Shown one piece after another: positions 9,840-26,264 of a stretch of 64,000 bases of DNA. A program made the position numbers and the translations under genes. Under the pieces are notes generated by a model that saw only the letters and a list, made by a program, of their open reading frames with translations, was not told the DNA's origin and did no database searches. Origin of the DNA: Mactra quadrangularis (Eukaryota; Mollusca; Bivalvia; Venerida; Mactridae); assembly GCA_025267735.1 (NCBI GenBank), contig CM046304.1, forward strand, positions 25,857,381 to 25,921,380, in the 5' to 3' direction. Position 1 is the stretch's first letter. Every line of letters begins with the position of its first letter.

Positions 9840-10159
9840 TTTGTTTATTTGTTTGTTTGGTTTTACGACGAAGCAACACTTTGTATAGGTCATTTATAAC
9901 GGCGGTCAGTCAACCTACTCACTCCTCCTGGAAAGGCTAAATCACTGGATTTAGCTGTTAACCACTACTAAGCGCATACTTTTGTCAGTAGCTGACAACT
10001 GCCCTACATAATTAAAAATCATTGGTAGGAGGGAGAATGGCCGAAGAAATAATTTCACGACCAAGCTCCACGAAAGTAGGCCCCACCCGGGAATCGAACC
10101 CACGATCCCTCGATTAGTATACTTGCATGCTTCCTACTGAGCTAGCCGGGCGGCTTATG
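9840..10159 (-). mobile_element. full-length tRNA-derived SINE with shared central core
   Basis: Read on the minus strand, the head (10155-10081) has a perfect box A (TAGCTCAGTAGG) and box B (GGTTCGATTCC). The core that follows (about 10080-10050) reads TTTCGTGGAGCTTGGTCGTG. The element ends in an AAAC/AAAT-type tail near 9840. Identical 10-bp duplications GTTAGGTCTA lie at 9830-9839 and 10160-10169, so the boundaries are well fixed. The core recurs in the plus-strand SINE at 12.58 kb. The layout resembles the Meta-SINE group of molluscs, but the family cannot be named without a library search. Confidence 0.9.
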
Positions 10160-10284
10160 GTTAGGTCTAAAAAGTGTGCTTGCACAAGAAGACACAAGGC
10201 ATTTGAATATACATGTACATTATATTTGCAAGATATGCCACTATGTTGAAACAATAACAAATCATCTTTTAGTTTCTTTGCACC

Positions 10285-10361
10285 TATTCTCGTACCCGGA
10301 GATTAGGATTTGGTTCTATTGACAGAAAATAGAATTTTGAAAACCTCTCAGTTCGAGATTG
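10285..10361. mobile_element. palindromic MITE family 1, copy C
   Basis: Ends TATTCTCGTACCCGGAG and CCTCTCAGTTCGAGATTG, diverged from copies B and E. Flanking 9-mers CTTTGCACC (10276-10284) and CTTTGCAAC (10362-10370) differ at one base and are read as the target duplication. Confidence 0.78.
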
Positions 10362-10997
10362 CTTTGCAACTTGTTTAGATTGCATGCTCCTGGAAATTAT
10401 CAACGTTTCCGGGTTTAAATGCAGATTTCTTGAACATACATGATACCTTAATTAGTTACAACTTGTAACAAGTTAATTAGTTTGAATGAGTATCTAAATG
10501 TTGAAGGTGTTTATGAGTAGATCAAAGAAATTTCAAACGATAAGCAATGTTGATTACTGTATAAAATGTCAGGTAGATTAAAAGATATACACTGTGTTTT
10601 TCAACTTGTATGTCACATAAGCGTTACTTTTATCTTTAAGTATTTAAAATGGTAAAAACTAATTGTTTACTTCCGACATAATGTTTAATCATGAACATAT
10701 AATTAGGCTACTTGTTAAGCACAAAATGTACAGTATTATACGCTATATATAAATGTACTTATAATTGTACAGTATTTATACAATTTATTCAATTATAATT
10801 GATTAGAACTAGCTGCCTACTATACACATGTAATAGACATTTACATTATATATGCAGCGTAATTAAATATAACGAATATCTAACAATTTATTAATTAGTA
10901 AATTAACAATAGACGAGTTGTATTAAAACATTATGTTTCACCTTAACCTAGCTTATTATACATATAGTACAGTCATGTATCATGAACGTCCATGGAG

Positions 10998-11061
10998 CAT
11001 TGTCATACCCAGAGACTATCAAGAAGATCGGGAATTTTGATAACTTCTGGATACGAGAATG
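10998..11061. mobile_element. palindromic MITE family 1, copy D
   Basis: Ends CATTGTCATACCCAGAG and CTTCTGGATACGAGAATG, 64 bp. Identical octamers CCATGGAG lie at 10990-10997 and 11062-11069; extending by one base gives a 9-mer with one mismatch. Confidence 0.82.
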
Positions 11062-11139
11062 CCATGGAGTGGCAAACACAGCTTATGTAACATATGTATT
11101 ACGAATGTACACCAATTGGAAATCTTGACTATGTTCCAT

Positions 11140-11213
11140 CATTCTTGTAACCAGAGGTTATCAAAATACTCGATCTAAGAACATGAATCTTGATACCTCT
11201 GGGTACGAGAATG
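11140..11213. mobile_element. palindromic MITE family 1, copy E
   Basis: Ends CATTCTTGTAACCAGAGG and CCTCTGGGTACGAGAATG, 74 bp. Flanking 9-mers ATGTTCCAT and GTGTCCCAT differ at two positions and are a plausible decayed target duplication. Confidence 0.82.
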
Positions 11214-12578
11214 GTGTCCCATGTATATAAAACGTACACTAAATGGCAACTTAACTTACGTTACAATTGACTGTTTTATGTACGTACATATAGGGTAGCT
11301 AACAATTTAAATACAGGTCAAGTGTTTCATATACATTATGTACATAAATATTGTTTAATTAACTATATACAGTATGCAAGTCATGTATGTATCAACTTAC
11401 CTAGGTAATAAACGATCACACTACTGATATATGTATCCAAGTTTCTTTGATTTTGTACTTAATCCAACAGGTTCCTTAATTCTAAGCTTAATCCAACTTT
11501 AAAGTCATTTCTCTGTTTATGTTTTCACAAAACATACTACGTTGACACAGTAATTTATAGATTTATTGAACATAAAAATTTACTACAATTTTATATTTCT
11601 CACCAGCTATTACATTATTAGTCGAGTCCTTGTATCGATTAACTTATTCACAGTGGTTCTACTGACAGTATGTATGAATTGAACGTTAGATCGATTGTCG
11701 TTTGGTTGTCGTCTGTTTATCTCGTATGACTATTTAAATGTCAAGATAGGTATACATGTAGATCTATATATAAATATACGTATAAATATTTTGAGGTTAC
11801 TGAGCAGTATAGCCTTACGTTTGTATAATTATATTTGGTAGAAATTGTAACATTATGACGTCACACACCGTTCTTGTATATTATAGGGCTATTTTGAAAC
11901 TAGTGAAACTTGGTATCTATATTAATTTATGATAATTTCCATGTAGGAAGAATGTTTGTATTATAAATAGAAACTTTAATATTTATTTGTTTGTGTTGGC
12001 AGGAAACATAATAGTCTACATTGTTTTGTTAGAATGACGTTCGAGTTCAAGTACAGTAGGTAAAAGATATTTTCAAAGTAAAAATAAATGCTTTTAAAAA
12101 ATACAGAGCAGCGGACCAGACACACAAATGATGTTGGTTCTTAAAAATACCGTATGTATTATAACCCTATATATATATTATATATAATACCCATTGGTTG
12201 TAGGGTTCTTCCAAATAACAGCAAATTGCGTACAATGCTTATGATTCAATGATACCAATATTGACTAGAGTCCATCTATCAGTCAGACTCGCCCAAACTG
12301 TTATATAATTACTCATGAGTCAGCTCTCTAAATCTCTTAAATAGCAAATAAGTTTTGGTCTGAATCTATAATTGTCCATATTTCTATATGCCTTAAAATA
12401 CTTTTTTAAGTATGAGCTTATTATTTCTATTGCCTTATACTCGAAGGAGGCAGTGCAAGTGTGAACCTGAAAATGACCAGACTAGGATTTCATAGGGAAA
12501 TTCACAACTTTGCATACAGCGCATGTTTAATGTTGCCAAGTAATAAATGTCATCTACTCTTCAAAAACAACAAACAAA
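11214..12578. other. AT-rich intergenic DNA
   Basis: Very AT-rich, with runs such as TATATATATTATATATAATA near 12170. No gene, RNA or classified repeat was recognised. Confidence 0.45.
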
Positions 12579-12733
12579 AATGCCCAGTTAGCTCAGTTGT
12601 TAGCGCACTAGACAATAGATCAAGGGGTTGTAGGTTCGATTTCACGGACAGGGCATACTTTTGTGGAGTTGGGTCATGAAATAAATTCTAGGATCCTTCT
12701 CTCTCAACAAAAAACAATAAACAAAACATCTAT
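12579..12733 (+). mobile_element. tRNA-derived SINE, same core as the 9.84-kb copy
   Basis: tRNA-like head from 12581 with box A TTAGCTCAGTTG and box B GGTTCGATTTC. The core TTTTGTGGAGTTGGGTCATG at about 12658-12677 matches the core of the minus-strand SINE at 9840-10159. The 5' flank (AACAACAAACAAAAA) and the tail (AACAATAAACAAAAC) are A/C-rich and similar, compatible with a target duplication. The element is shorter than the 9.84-kb copy. Confidence 0.82.
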
Positions 12734-13439
12734 GTTTAGAATTTTCTTTTTATTTCCCTATTTCCATGGTTTAAATACACATTAAAATAAGCGTAGTTAT
12801 ATTATTATAATACAATGTATTAGTCTATGAATAATTAGGTGAATACACAAATGAAGACATACACAATAAAACAACAACACACATTCACAAACAAAACAAC
12901 ACTAAAGTCTATACATATATAATAAATATGCAGAACAAACATCTATATTAATATTTCAAATATTAACTTTAAAATACACGCATCAGTTCTTTTAAGAGTA
13001 CATTTGTTGAAATGTAATAGTAATGGTGCTTAGTTTCCTGCCATTTTTTAGGTGGGAAGGTTCTAATATTAAGAGCTAGATAGCTAAACATTGTCTTCGC
13101 ATTAGATAGTAAATAGGCAAGATTTTCAGACTAGAGGGAGATAAAGTTACCTCCCTTATTACAGGGCACATTAAAAAGGTTAGGTAATTATGAATGAACA
13201 ATAAATTCAATATTTAAAGTGAAGTAATACATGTAGATCAGTATTGGATATAACATAAATGGAATGCTTGAATAAATACTAGGTTAATGTTTCATTATAA
13301 TTCAATAAAGAAATATAGAATTTCATATTTTATCACAAGTTTTTTTGAGTTCATACACATGGTTTGAATTCTAATTTTAAGGTTTATACATGTACCAGTA
13401 TGTTTGTATGTTTAACATATAACATGCATATATTGTAAC

Positions 13440-13568
13440 ATTTTATTCAACTATCAGTGGCATATACAATTACCCCACTGATTTAAATATTAACAACAGT
13501 ACTTCTGTACTGATATTTGATCTAAGTCCGTAGGGCCGAAGTATGCACCACTGACAATTGAATAAAAT
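13440..13568. mobile_element. TTAA-type MITE family 2, copy 2
   Basis: Left end ATTTTATTCAACTATCAGTGG; the right end, reverse complemented, is ATTTTATTCAATTGTCAGTGG. It matches the copies at 5.76 and 18.07 kb. The flanking TTAA is not preserved in this copy. It sits in the inferred HTATIP2 3' UTR. Confidence 0.75.
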
Positions 13569-15216
13569 ATATCAATATCAATAAAGAAAATTCAAAATTC
13601 ATTGACAAATAAGTGCACCTAAGTGATATTACTCAAATTCAATGAATCTTTTCTATGAAAAACCAAATTGTAAGAGGCTATGGAAATAATAAAAAGATGT
13701 TGATATTTACTAAATACAAAAATCCTAAATAATCACTTAGTTCTAGAAATTGTCTGTCTTATCATTTTTCATAAAAGAAAATAACATATTGGGATTCAAA
13801 AGCAATTTCATTTAAACAATTATCAAAACATTTGGTTACATTCATAAACAGAGAAATTAAAAATTCTGAGTAAATTTCATTAAAAATTCTAGAAAATTAA
13901 AATCACATGGGGCAATATGAATGATAGAGTTCACTTAATTCTAAATATGGTGACCCATCTCTTACAAGAGCAATTAGTATGCTTTCCAAGAACTTCTCAA
14001 AAGGATAAATCAATATATTCACCTTTAATGATACCAAATTGAAAAAAAAGGAGCTCACAAACCATGGGTTCACGTGATAAGTCACAATTAGCTCCAATAC
14101 CAAGTGTTATTAAATGTGATAATGATTGTAACAGCAACTTGTAAGTTCAGGGAAACATAAATAATGTAGCACTCTAATACATGCAAATAGATCTAATATG
14201 GAAATAAATAAAATAGATTGCACCATATATACATAACTTTATCATGGACAACATAATGGTTATCAAAATAACAATATGATAATCAAAATAAGAACTCACT
14301 TCTGTAAATTATAAAATTACATAACATCAGGTGGGAGTTTTAAAAATACTGAAAACCTACCAAAATACAGAAAAAGAAAGACTTCATATAAATTACATAG
14401 AGTAATTTTTTACTTTTTCTCAGGAAAAGCATCAAACATTATGATGTCAAGCCATTTTAAGTGATTTATCGAAATATTAAATCAATGCAATGTGCATCTT
14501 TTTCTACACAGATAAATTGTCCATTGTACCAGAGTTGAAAATATGTCATACCAAGAATATGTAAAACATAAATACAAAATTATCATAAGAATTTGACAGT
14601 ATTCTTACTTTGAAATGTTTTGTTACATGCCTGTTTTAAATAGTTTGAGTCATACAAGGACGCCTGTATAATTTGTTTAGGATAACATGAGACATTGTTT
14701 ATAAAGAATATTGTTTAAATCTGTCTTAAAGGATTCTAAACCACCTAAACATTGTTTGGAAATAAGTCATATCAACAATATTAAACAAAACAATTCACAT
14801 CAAATTAAGTGATACTCAACAAAGTGGAGAATATCCCTGATGTAATGCATAGAGCATTGAACAAAGTACAAACTTCACATACTACATACACAAAGACACT
14901 ATTGTCTTTGGAAGTCACAGTATTCACATACGAAACAAAGCTTAATCATCAAAGAGATAACATAACATTTTGTTCATTTGTTTGTATTTAACGCCACATA
15001 ATATAATACACTTTATAGATTTTTATGTGTCGCAAAATAACATGAATAGACTCAATAAATCACATTTTCCTTAACACCTGGAGGCAAGCATGAGAAATTT
15101 ACAAATCTGAAAATGTAGCTGGAGGTCCTGGAGCTACTTAAGCCAAAATGTACAATCATCATGCAAACAAAATAAATGTTTCAACCAAAACCATTTTACT
15201 AGAGCCCAACTATACA

Positions 15217-15444
15217 TATATCTATACATAAGATAACCCAGCTATATCTATACATAGAATAACCCAGTTATATCTATACATAAAATAACCCAGTTATATC
15301 TATACATAAAATAACCCAGTTATATCTATACATAAAATAACCCAGTTATATCTATACATAAAATAACCCAGTTATATCTATACATAAAATAACCCAGTTA
15401 TATCTATACATAAAATAACCCAGTTATATCTATACATAGAATAA
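15217..15444. repeat. 26-bp minisatellite
   Basis: About 8.7 tandem copies of a 26-bp unit containing ATAACCCAGTTATATC and TATACATAAA. The ATAACCC starts are spaced exactly 26 bp from 15233 to 15415. Inner copies are identical and end copies carry substitutions (GCTATATC, CATAGA, CATAAG). It lies about 0.5 kb beyond the HTATIP2 stop codon, within its inferred 3' UTR. Confidence 0.95.
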
Positions 15445-15958
15445 GTCTGATATATGTATATTGAAATATAAATCAAAGCAAATGTATACAAGAGTTAAAC
15501 TTGAACAAGAGTATAGAGTTATCAACATTCAAAAACATCTTCGTAAAACTATCATCAATTTCTTTTCCCTTAATATATAACATTCAGACAACAAACCCTT
15601 GCATAAATGCAACACTGCTCTAACTTAATTTTTCCCCATTCTTTTAAAAATTGATTCAACAAACAGTTTTAGCTCAACAAGTATAACTAAAAAGTAAATG
15701 TAATTGCTGGAAGCGTATGATAAATAAAATATTTTACTTAAAAATGAAAAATGTTGTTGAAGTTTTAAAAATATAATCTAAGTACAAACAATGTATACAT
15801 TTTTGTTCATTTAAATCAATAAGAAAGAGCTAAGGTTTTATATGATTATATTTAAACAAAGTAAAATATGACATATGTTGTAGTTGTAATTCTGTGCAGC
15901 TCAAAATTGAATTCAGCCATGATCTTGATGTATGATAGTGTATATAGATTGCACTGGG

Positions 15959-19482
<3,524 letters not shown>

Positions 19483-19800
19483 TGTGGTGTAATCACTTTC
19501 CGCGATGTTGACCTATCGCAATGTTCGGGCGAACTCGGTCATTTCCGTGAAGTAAGAAAAGTAACTCTTACAAACTGTACTCGCCTTTTCTATTGGGTTA
19601 CTTCCCTTACACCTTAATCGTTTCAAGTACAGCAGTCGTGTAAGTGGTACGTAGTTTTACTAAGAATAATACATGCGCATCGATCTATTATCAATTCATT
19701 TTGCGCGCTATATTTTCAGTCACGTCTGCCTTCGATCAATAAACAACAATTGGTTGAGACTTCTCAATGAATGCACGTGATCGCACGTGCAATATTGATC
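19483..19800 (-). promoter_or_regulatory. HTATIP2 promoter region
   Basis: CpG-rich block directly upstream of exon 1, with an inverted CCAAT-type motif (CTATTGGGTT near 19591). CpG density falls inside the gene. No TATA box stands out. The boundary is approximate. Confidence 0.45.
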
Positions 19801-22256
19801 CATAAACAAAATTTCCCAATAACATTGCAATAAATAAATTCAGAGAGCAATATTCACTAAAAATACATTGCTAAATTGCTAAATGCGCTCAAATATCTTC
19901 GCAATAAAACAAATGCTTGCATGAATTAGTCACACTATGTCTACAATGTCTCAAAATTGCCCCAGACCAGCGGGATTTTCGAATCAATAGATATCGTAGC
20001 ATTATCGTCTGCTACTGAATGCCATTCGTATCAGCATCCGTTGCCCTGGAGAATGGATATCTAAAACTACGAGGTTACACATAATCCTCAGAAAATCATT
20101 GAAACGAAAGTGCATGTGTAATATATCATCGTTTTACTAAAGTAACAAATATTATTGAGAATTCAAACCAGCTGTTTTCATTCTAAAACGTAAGTAGATA
20201 ATTTTCTTACTGTCTATGCATGTTTTTGAATATTGCATGTAAATGTTGCTCACTAAATGATAATTGACTGCTAGATTCTCATATTCGATTATTTGTTTAC
20301 ACTTTGATTGAACATGTTCTCCTCGGGATCTTTTATCAATTTTATCGATATGTATTAGGTTTCTTAATGTTCGATTTGTCCGAATCACTGACATGCATTA
20401 AGTGAAGGGATACATGCTTATACATCAATATGTCGGACTATTTTCTTAGTAGATCTACACCCGTAAAGTTTTTATTTCATATACATGTTCATATACTTGG
20501 TATTTGTCAATATATCGCATGTATATGATTCATATATTTATTATACGATCGAACATTTTGTATCGGACGACTTATACAGTCTACAAAAACATTTGTAATT
20601 CATTATCGTATACACTATAAATGTCCATTGAAACAGGCCTTAACATTGGACAGTGTCATCTTGACTTTCACCTATACATGATTTTACTATTATAAGTTGT
20701 TAAAGAAGTTATATTATACGTATACTTATTAATACTCGAACTATACATTTTCATGTGCATACTTGCATTGTTTGCGTTATTGGCATTTACATCTTTACAT
20801 TATTTGTTTACGAAACGCCATTATACTGAAAGGTTAAGACAAAATCGAACAAATAGTTGGCATTCAATCACATATCATTTCTGTTAGATTCCTCCTGATA
20901 TACGATGTACTACATTAACTGTGCCAAGCAATTAAACACTCCATTGATCATTTGAAGAATAAAACGAGAATTCATAGACATGTACAAAGATCGAAGAATG
21001 TTTTATTCGTATTTTATTGGAGAGATATCAACAGAAATGAGATTGATAGGTAGATAGCCACAATCAGTGATATATTGTACACGGTAGTAAAAGAGATGAT
21101 AATATGATATCTGCCTTGTTTTACATCACCACTTGATAAATCAACATTCACTGTTTATAACCAGGAACTTTTCACAGTGACCATAAACTGATTGCTACTT
21201 TTTTCTCAATCTTCGTAAACAGATATCCATTAGGCCGCTGTCGTAATAAATTAGCGAGTAGGCGAGCGGATAATTTTAGATCAGGGTTTAATCAGATTGC
21301 TTTTTATTCTGAAAAACTTGAAAAAAGCCAATCAACATATGAGTACCCAACATATGAGAAGTTTTGAGTATCAAATATTTCTTTGCGTAGTGTGACGTCT
21401 AAGATGACTTGGAATTCAGTCTCCAAAACTTAGTACTTATGGACAATTTCAACCCCTCTGTTGTCACCCTTATCAGTGATACGAATGAATTATTGTCGTA
21501 CCACGTCTTTGCTCTTTAGTACTGAGACCTCTGTTTTGAGTGTTACAATCTTAATTGAAAAATAATCGAGTTCGTATTAACCTAAAACATTCACTTAGCA
21601 AACAATATCGTATCCTGTTGCTATCCGGATATTTCCTAATTGGATCACTTACTTACTCAGCATGTTAATATCTCTGCACGACTGTCGATATTAGATTAGT
21701 TATTATTATAATGCAGAATGACAGTGCGCTACAGTTTGTCGTTTTCTCTCATCCCTGTCATATTCTGAGTTCTAGAATATCACTATTCAGTGTTAGAAAT
21801 AAGCACTTGCCCACTTGCACTGCCATGTTGAAAATTGACAGCACAAGTTGGTTACAATAGTAGCTGTTCCGCTGGGCAAGTCAGAATTTCAGAACTTAAA
21901 ACCCAGTTTTGCGTAAAAGTCATTATTCGAAAGTTTCATTGGTTGTTCTGACTGATTGCAATATATTTGTTCTTTTCAATCTAGTAAATCTTTCAAAGTC
22001 TATAAGTATTGTGATACAGATATAAACTGTATCTTATAAAAAGGACAATGAAAAATCAAAGTGAGTACTATCAAAGTGTAGGCAAGTTAGTGTGAAAATT
22101 AAATCTAACCCTGTTATTATATGATGTACTACACACATTAACTACAATAGCTTTTCCAAGAAATCGTCATACGACAAAACATGCCACATGATTATGAATA
22201 ACAAACGACGGAGATATCTCAGTATATTGTCAAAGCGATGTAAAAATCAATTATTT
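19801..22256. other. intergenic, no gene seen
   Basis: AT-rich DNA between the HTATIP2 promoter and a hairpin MITE. Scattered CpG; no coding exon, RNA gene or classified repeat recognised. Confidence 0.4.
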
Positions 22257-22332
22257 CGAGGGTTGCCTGCCAGACTGTAGAAAGTGCATTGTGTAAAAGA
22301 GCAAGTTACTACATTCTTGCGGACAACCCTCG
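22257..22332. mobile_element. 76-bp hairpin-ended element
   Basis: Inverted ends CGAGGGTTGCCTGC and, reverse complemented from the right, CGAGGGTTGTCCGC. A single matching end (GTGGACAACCCTC) occurs near 29790, so this is probably a dispersed MITE family. No clear target duplication. Confidence 0.6.
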
Positions 22333-22584
22333 ATTTTATCATTAAAATCAAATCAAACTGATACTATTCATGTTGTTTTTTATTGAATCAATGAACTGAA
22401 CAGGATATTTTTTTTCTATCGATCGTTCATAGAAATTCATACGAAGCAATCATAAGAAAGTAATACAAGTACAAATGAATATGATAGACTTTACATGCAC
22501 GATGCAAAATAAGATGAATATCACGACACAAGTTACAATATACAATGTACATAGTTCTCTAAATTTGAAATTAAACTCAATTAA

Positions 22585-23393
22585 CTGTTTAAAGTGGGAA
22601 ATCGATTTTTCTCATTAATTCATACACGTTTACGAAATGGTTGCAGCAATCTTAATGATGACTTATTTAAAAATCACATTTCTGATAATAGGCTATGTAA
22701 TCACTGTAAAGTTCGCGAGGATGCTGAGCATTTCTTCTTTCGATGTACTTTATACACTTTAGAACGTCTAAAACTGTTTCAAGACACACGTAATTTCCAC
22801 CCACTAAACTGTAATATTTTACTATTCGGCAGCGCAAATCTATCAAGTGAAGACAATGAATATATATTTCTTGCTGTTCAAGAATTCATAAAAAATACAA
22901 GACGTTTCAGCGACCATTAAATACTGTATCTATATTTTCATTGATAGACCATACCTCTCTTTATTCTACTTTCACTTTCTTATGCCATTTTCTCTATTGT
23001 TATCGTTCGATTTTCCTCGGCGTCGTAGCATGAATAGTTCACGGTGTCTTCGTGCTCTTTGTCTGTCAGCCGTGATATTGAGATAGTGTGTGGTCATCAA
23101 CCTTTGAACTGTTCATGCTTTGACGGTTGGGAGAGGGCGAACAATATATATCTATTCTTATATTCAATATTTTTTTTGTATTTTCATGAAATTCAATCCA
23201 CTCTTATTGCCCGACTATTTTATTTTCTTGCATTGTTTAATGTATATACCTTAAGGGGAGAGCCGTAACTAAGTTGTAGAACTTGTGACTCAACCCGATT
23301 GCCGTATATACATTTAGTTATGTGTTATAATTATATTTGTAGTAATTATGTAATTGAAAAATGTATTTACGGGCAATAAAATATGTTTAAACC
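22585..23393 (+). mobile_element. 5'-truncated non-LTR retrotransposon (LINE) 3' end
   Basis: Residual frame to 22920 encodes the C-terminal tail of a LINE reverse transcriptase polyprotein: an HTRLRNGCSNLNDDLF segment followed by a zinc-knuckle C-x2-C-x7-H-x4-C (LCNHCKVREDAEHFFFRC). This layout is common at the end of LINE ORF2. A stop codon just upstream (22582) and the absence of polymerase motifs show 5' truncation. The 470-bp 3' UTR ends in CGGGCAATAAAATATG. It is a dead copy. The clade (CR1, Jockey or related) cannot be assigned from this piece. Confidence 0.82.
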
Positions 23394-26264
23394 ACAACTG
23401 TTTAAAACAATTAAAATTGATAAAAAATCACACGTGTAAAGTGTTTCATCGGTGAAAAACGTTAGAAGGGAACTGGTTTTGGAAAACAAATCGTATACTA
23501 ATCAGCCATCTAGTTTCCATAGAAAATACATGTATGACTTGTTCATTTTTTATAGAAAGATAAATTCAAATTAAGTTCTGAATAACTCATTCAGGGTCAG
23601 AATTAAAGCCAACGTCAGACACCCCAGCCCCGATAGACTAATCACTGTAAGCTTCAAGCTTCAAAATGTCTATATAAAGTGATACTGAATAAAAAAGCAA
23701 CGTGATTTCCGACGATGTATTCAAGCTTGCAATGATCAGTGTCAGGAATACATTTCATTTGTAGAAAACTTCTTGAATTCCATTTACTAGTTGGCCTAGG
23801 AACTATATAAGAATTGTCAGGAATCTTGTTATCAATTGTTCCTGTTTTCCATACTGAATACATTACTTAGAATATATCAATATATTTGTATATATGTCTT
23901 ATCATTCAACACAATGGTTTGATGGGACTAGATCTAAATAGAAGAAAAACATACATTTGTACTTGTATGTAGTATGCCGAGTTTTACTTTCCTCTGGTGA
24001 GTAATGAGAAATTTGGCTGTTTCATAAATTATTAATCGATGAAAATCACACCCATTTTTGTAAATTTATATACATGTAAATGCATACATTTAAAAACAGT
24101 GATATATACATTAAATATAGAGTTATAAGTAAATGTTGTAGAACTCAAAAGGGACGAGGAAGCATCATTTGTCCTCGCGGTTTCGAAATAGTTGTGACGA
24201 TTTCTGCTCCGGATTGGACGAAAGGGACGCAGAGGAGGTGATAGTGCAACACCTTGTCTTCTGTTGTAAACTATGCGGGCCTATGGATATACAATGTACG
24301 TACACGAAACATACAATAAAACATTGAGTAAACATATTACATAAAATATTGTTTTCTTAGCATTTTATGACATGCTAACTAGAGAATAGAATAAGATGAA
24401 CACAGTTGGTAGAAACTGACAATAAACCTGCTGTGCATGACACTCCAAGAACGAATAGCTTTACATCGTGTGTCTATTTACCTGTACTGTAACATCTGAC
24501 AGTTCCTTAAAACCGGAAATTTCTAGTTCTCCTTGATACACCAATTATTGTATAAATCTTTGCTGGACCTGTTATTAGAATATAATAAAGAAAACATGTT
24601 CTTTGTATTAAGTTCGCTTCATGTTACATGAATTTCGATGCTGAGTGCAAGCCGGTCTTTATCTTCGTCGGATGTTCCAATTATTTGATGTATGCTTTAC
24701 TGTTCACGAATGAAGTGAAATAAAAGAAAACACCATGGCTGCCGGAGGTGATTCCAAAGAGAATGGTCACTTATTTTCATTTCTCTTACATTAAGATTTC
24801 GGTACTCAATAACAGGAAAGGGACAGCTTGTGTTAGAATCGTTTGCTCCACCTTTTACGATTTGACAACAGAATTATCTTTGATGAATTTGCATGATGTT
24901 TTATTAGGGGTTTCTAAGTAAAAACACATCGCGAAGCCATAAAAAGACAACACCAGTCAAGTGTGAAGAACCTGCCATAAAATATTACTGGAAGCACTTG
25001 TTACATGTCTACACAAATGATACATCGTGTGTACAGGTGTACATGGCAACTGTCGTCAAAAGCACTTACATTTGAATTCTTTGGTCATTCCTACAGCGTT
25101 TCAATTTCTTCGAATCTAAAAAATAAGAACTTGGCCATTTATAATTCTGCAAATAGACGGTTCTAATATTTGAGCTTAAGAATGGCCAAGCGGTTCACTA
25201 ATAAAGTTGGATATTTAACTCCGCGTTGGTTTGAATCACAGCCAAAACCGATCGCGATGTTTCATTTAGCAAGAGACATCATCCTCAGAGCCAAAAACGT
25301 GACACCAGAGTGATTGATATAAGTTTGATAAAACTTGTTTCACAATAGAGTAATATTTTGTAAAATAAAGTATACACTAAATTAATTGAAGCCTACAGTT
25401 TAATTGTTTACCAAAAGTTAATGATGGAGGCATGGATTCATAAACTTAACAAAATGAGACATCTCATACAGTATACTCATTAAACTGTTGCCCATAACAT
25501 TCAAAATTTGTTGAACTGGACAATCACTTTTTGTTATACTATTTGGAGCATCTTCACACATTTTGAGTTTTGGTGTAATCTACATGTATTAATTTTGTCT
25601 GACGAAATGTATTCTTCGCAAAATTCTCATACACGAACCATTACTGTTTAAATTCGCGCACAACACCTTACATCAAAGTTTTGTAAGTGAAATTCTACCT
25701 ATAATGTTCTGAGAATTGCAGATCTGTGAAAAATACGACAGTCTGGATGGAGCATGTGTTCAGTTTATAAATGTTGTGCTTCAAAACTCCATTAATCATT
25801 TTGTCAAAAAACTAATTTTGTTTTGGAGGTTATTTGCGAGAATGTGCTGTTAACACAGGTCTTGCTTGTTTCCTATATTGTACTTAACTTCACAGATGAG
25901 CTGAATTCTATTAATTTTCTTAATTAAATAAAACAAAAACACGTTCGGTGCATGATTTTTCAATTAAAATGGAATGTTGCAGTTTAGCTTATATGCTGCC
26001 ATATTACCTGTATGGCATTGATGAGTAACACAATGTTGTAAATATATTATGTTGTTATCTCTTCCTATACAAATATAAGAAAGTATCACTTTAACATTCT
26101 GCCGTCTGTGAATTTCTATGAGAATTGCCGCATCTGTCATTGACATTTAAGTTATACAAATGATTCATTAACAAAAGTTCTTCCAGCGTATGATCTTACT
26201 TTCAAATGCATCTCTGTGATCGAGTAAGTATGGTCAATTTGAATCACAGTGATCTCTAACTGAT
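23394..26264. other. intergenic, one weak candidate start exon
   Basis: No gene is established. A GC-richer patch lies at 24130-24290. At 24735 an ATG in a strong context (CACCATGGCTGCC) opens a frame MAAGGDSKENG; the next candidate donors (GAG|GTGATT, ATG|GTCACT) are mediocre. It is recorded as a possible first exon only. Confidence 0.25.

Larger units (their letters stand above)
12734..15958 (-). other. probable long 3' UTR of the HTATIP2-like gene
   Basis: Downstream of the stop codon the sequence stays CpG-poor (about 13 CpG in 3.2 kb by eye) and A-rich on the plus strand (106 A versus 71 T counted in 14101-14340). The neighbouring gene body shows the same pattern, and it stops at about 12.7 kb. 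A minus-strand AATAAA lies at about 12750. The simplest reading is a 3.2-kb 3' UTR, or a further 3' exon. It contains MITE family 2 copy 2 and a minisatellite. Inference, not proof. Confidence 0.45.

Noticed and set aside
15217..15444. Regular direct repeats resembling a CRISPR array
   Set aside because: The 26-bp units are contiguous without variable spacers; it is a minisatellite in a eukaryotic gene region.
22594..22920. A stand-alone 108-residue zinc-knuckle protein gene
   Set aside because: The apparent start is a GTG inside a 5'-truncated LINE reverse transcriptase tail; it is a dead retrotransposon fragment.
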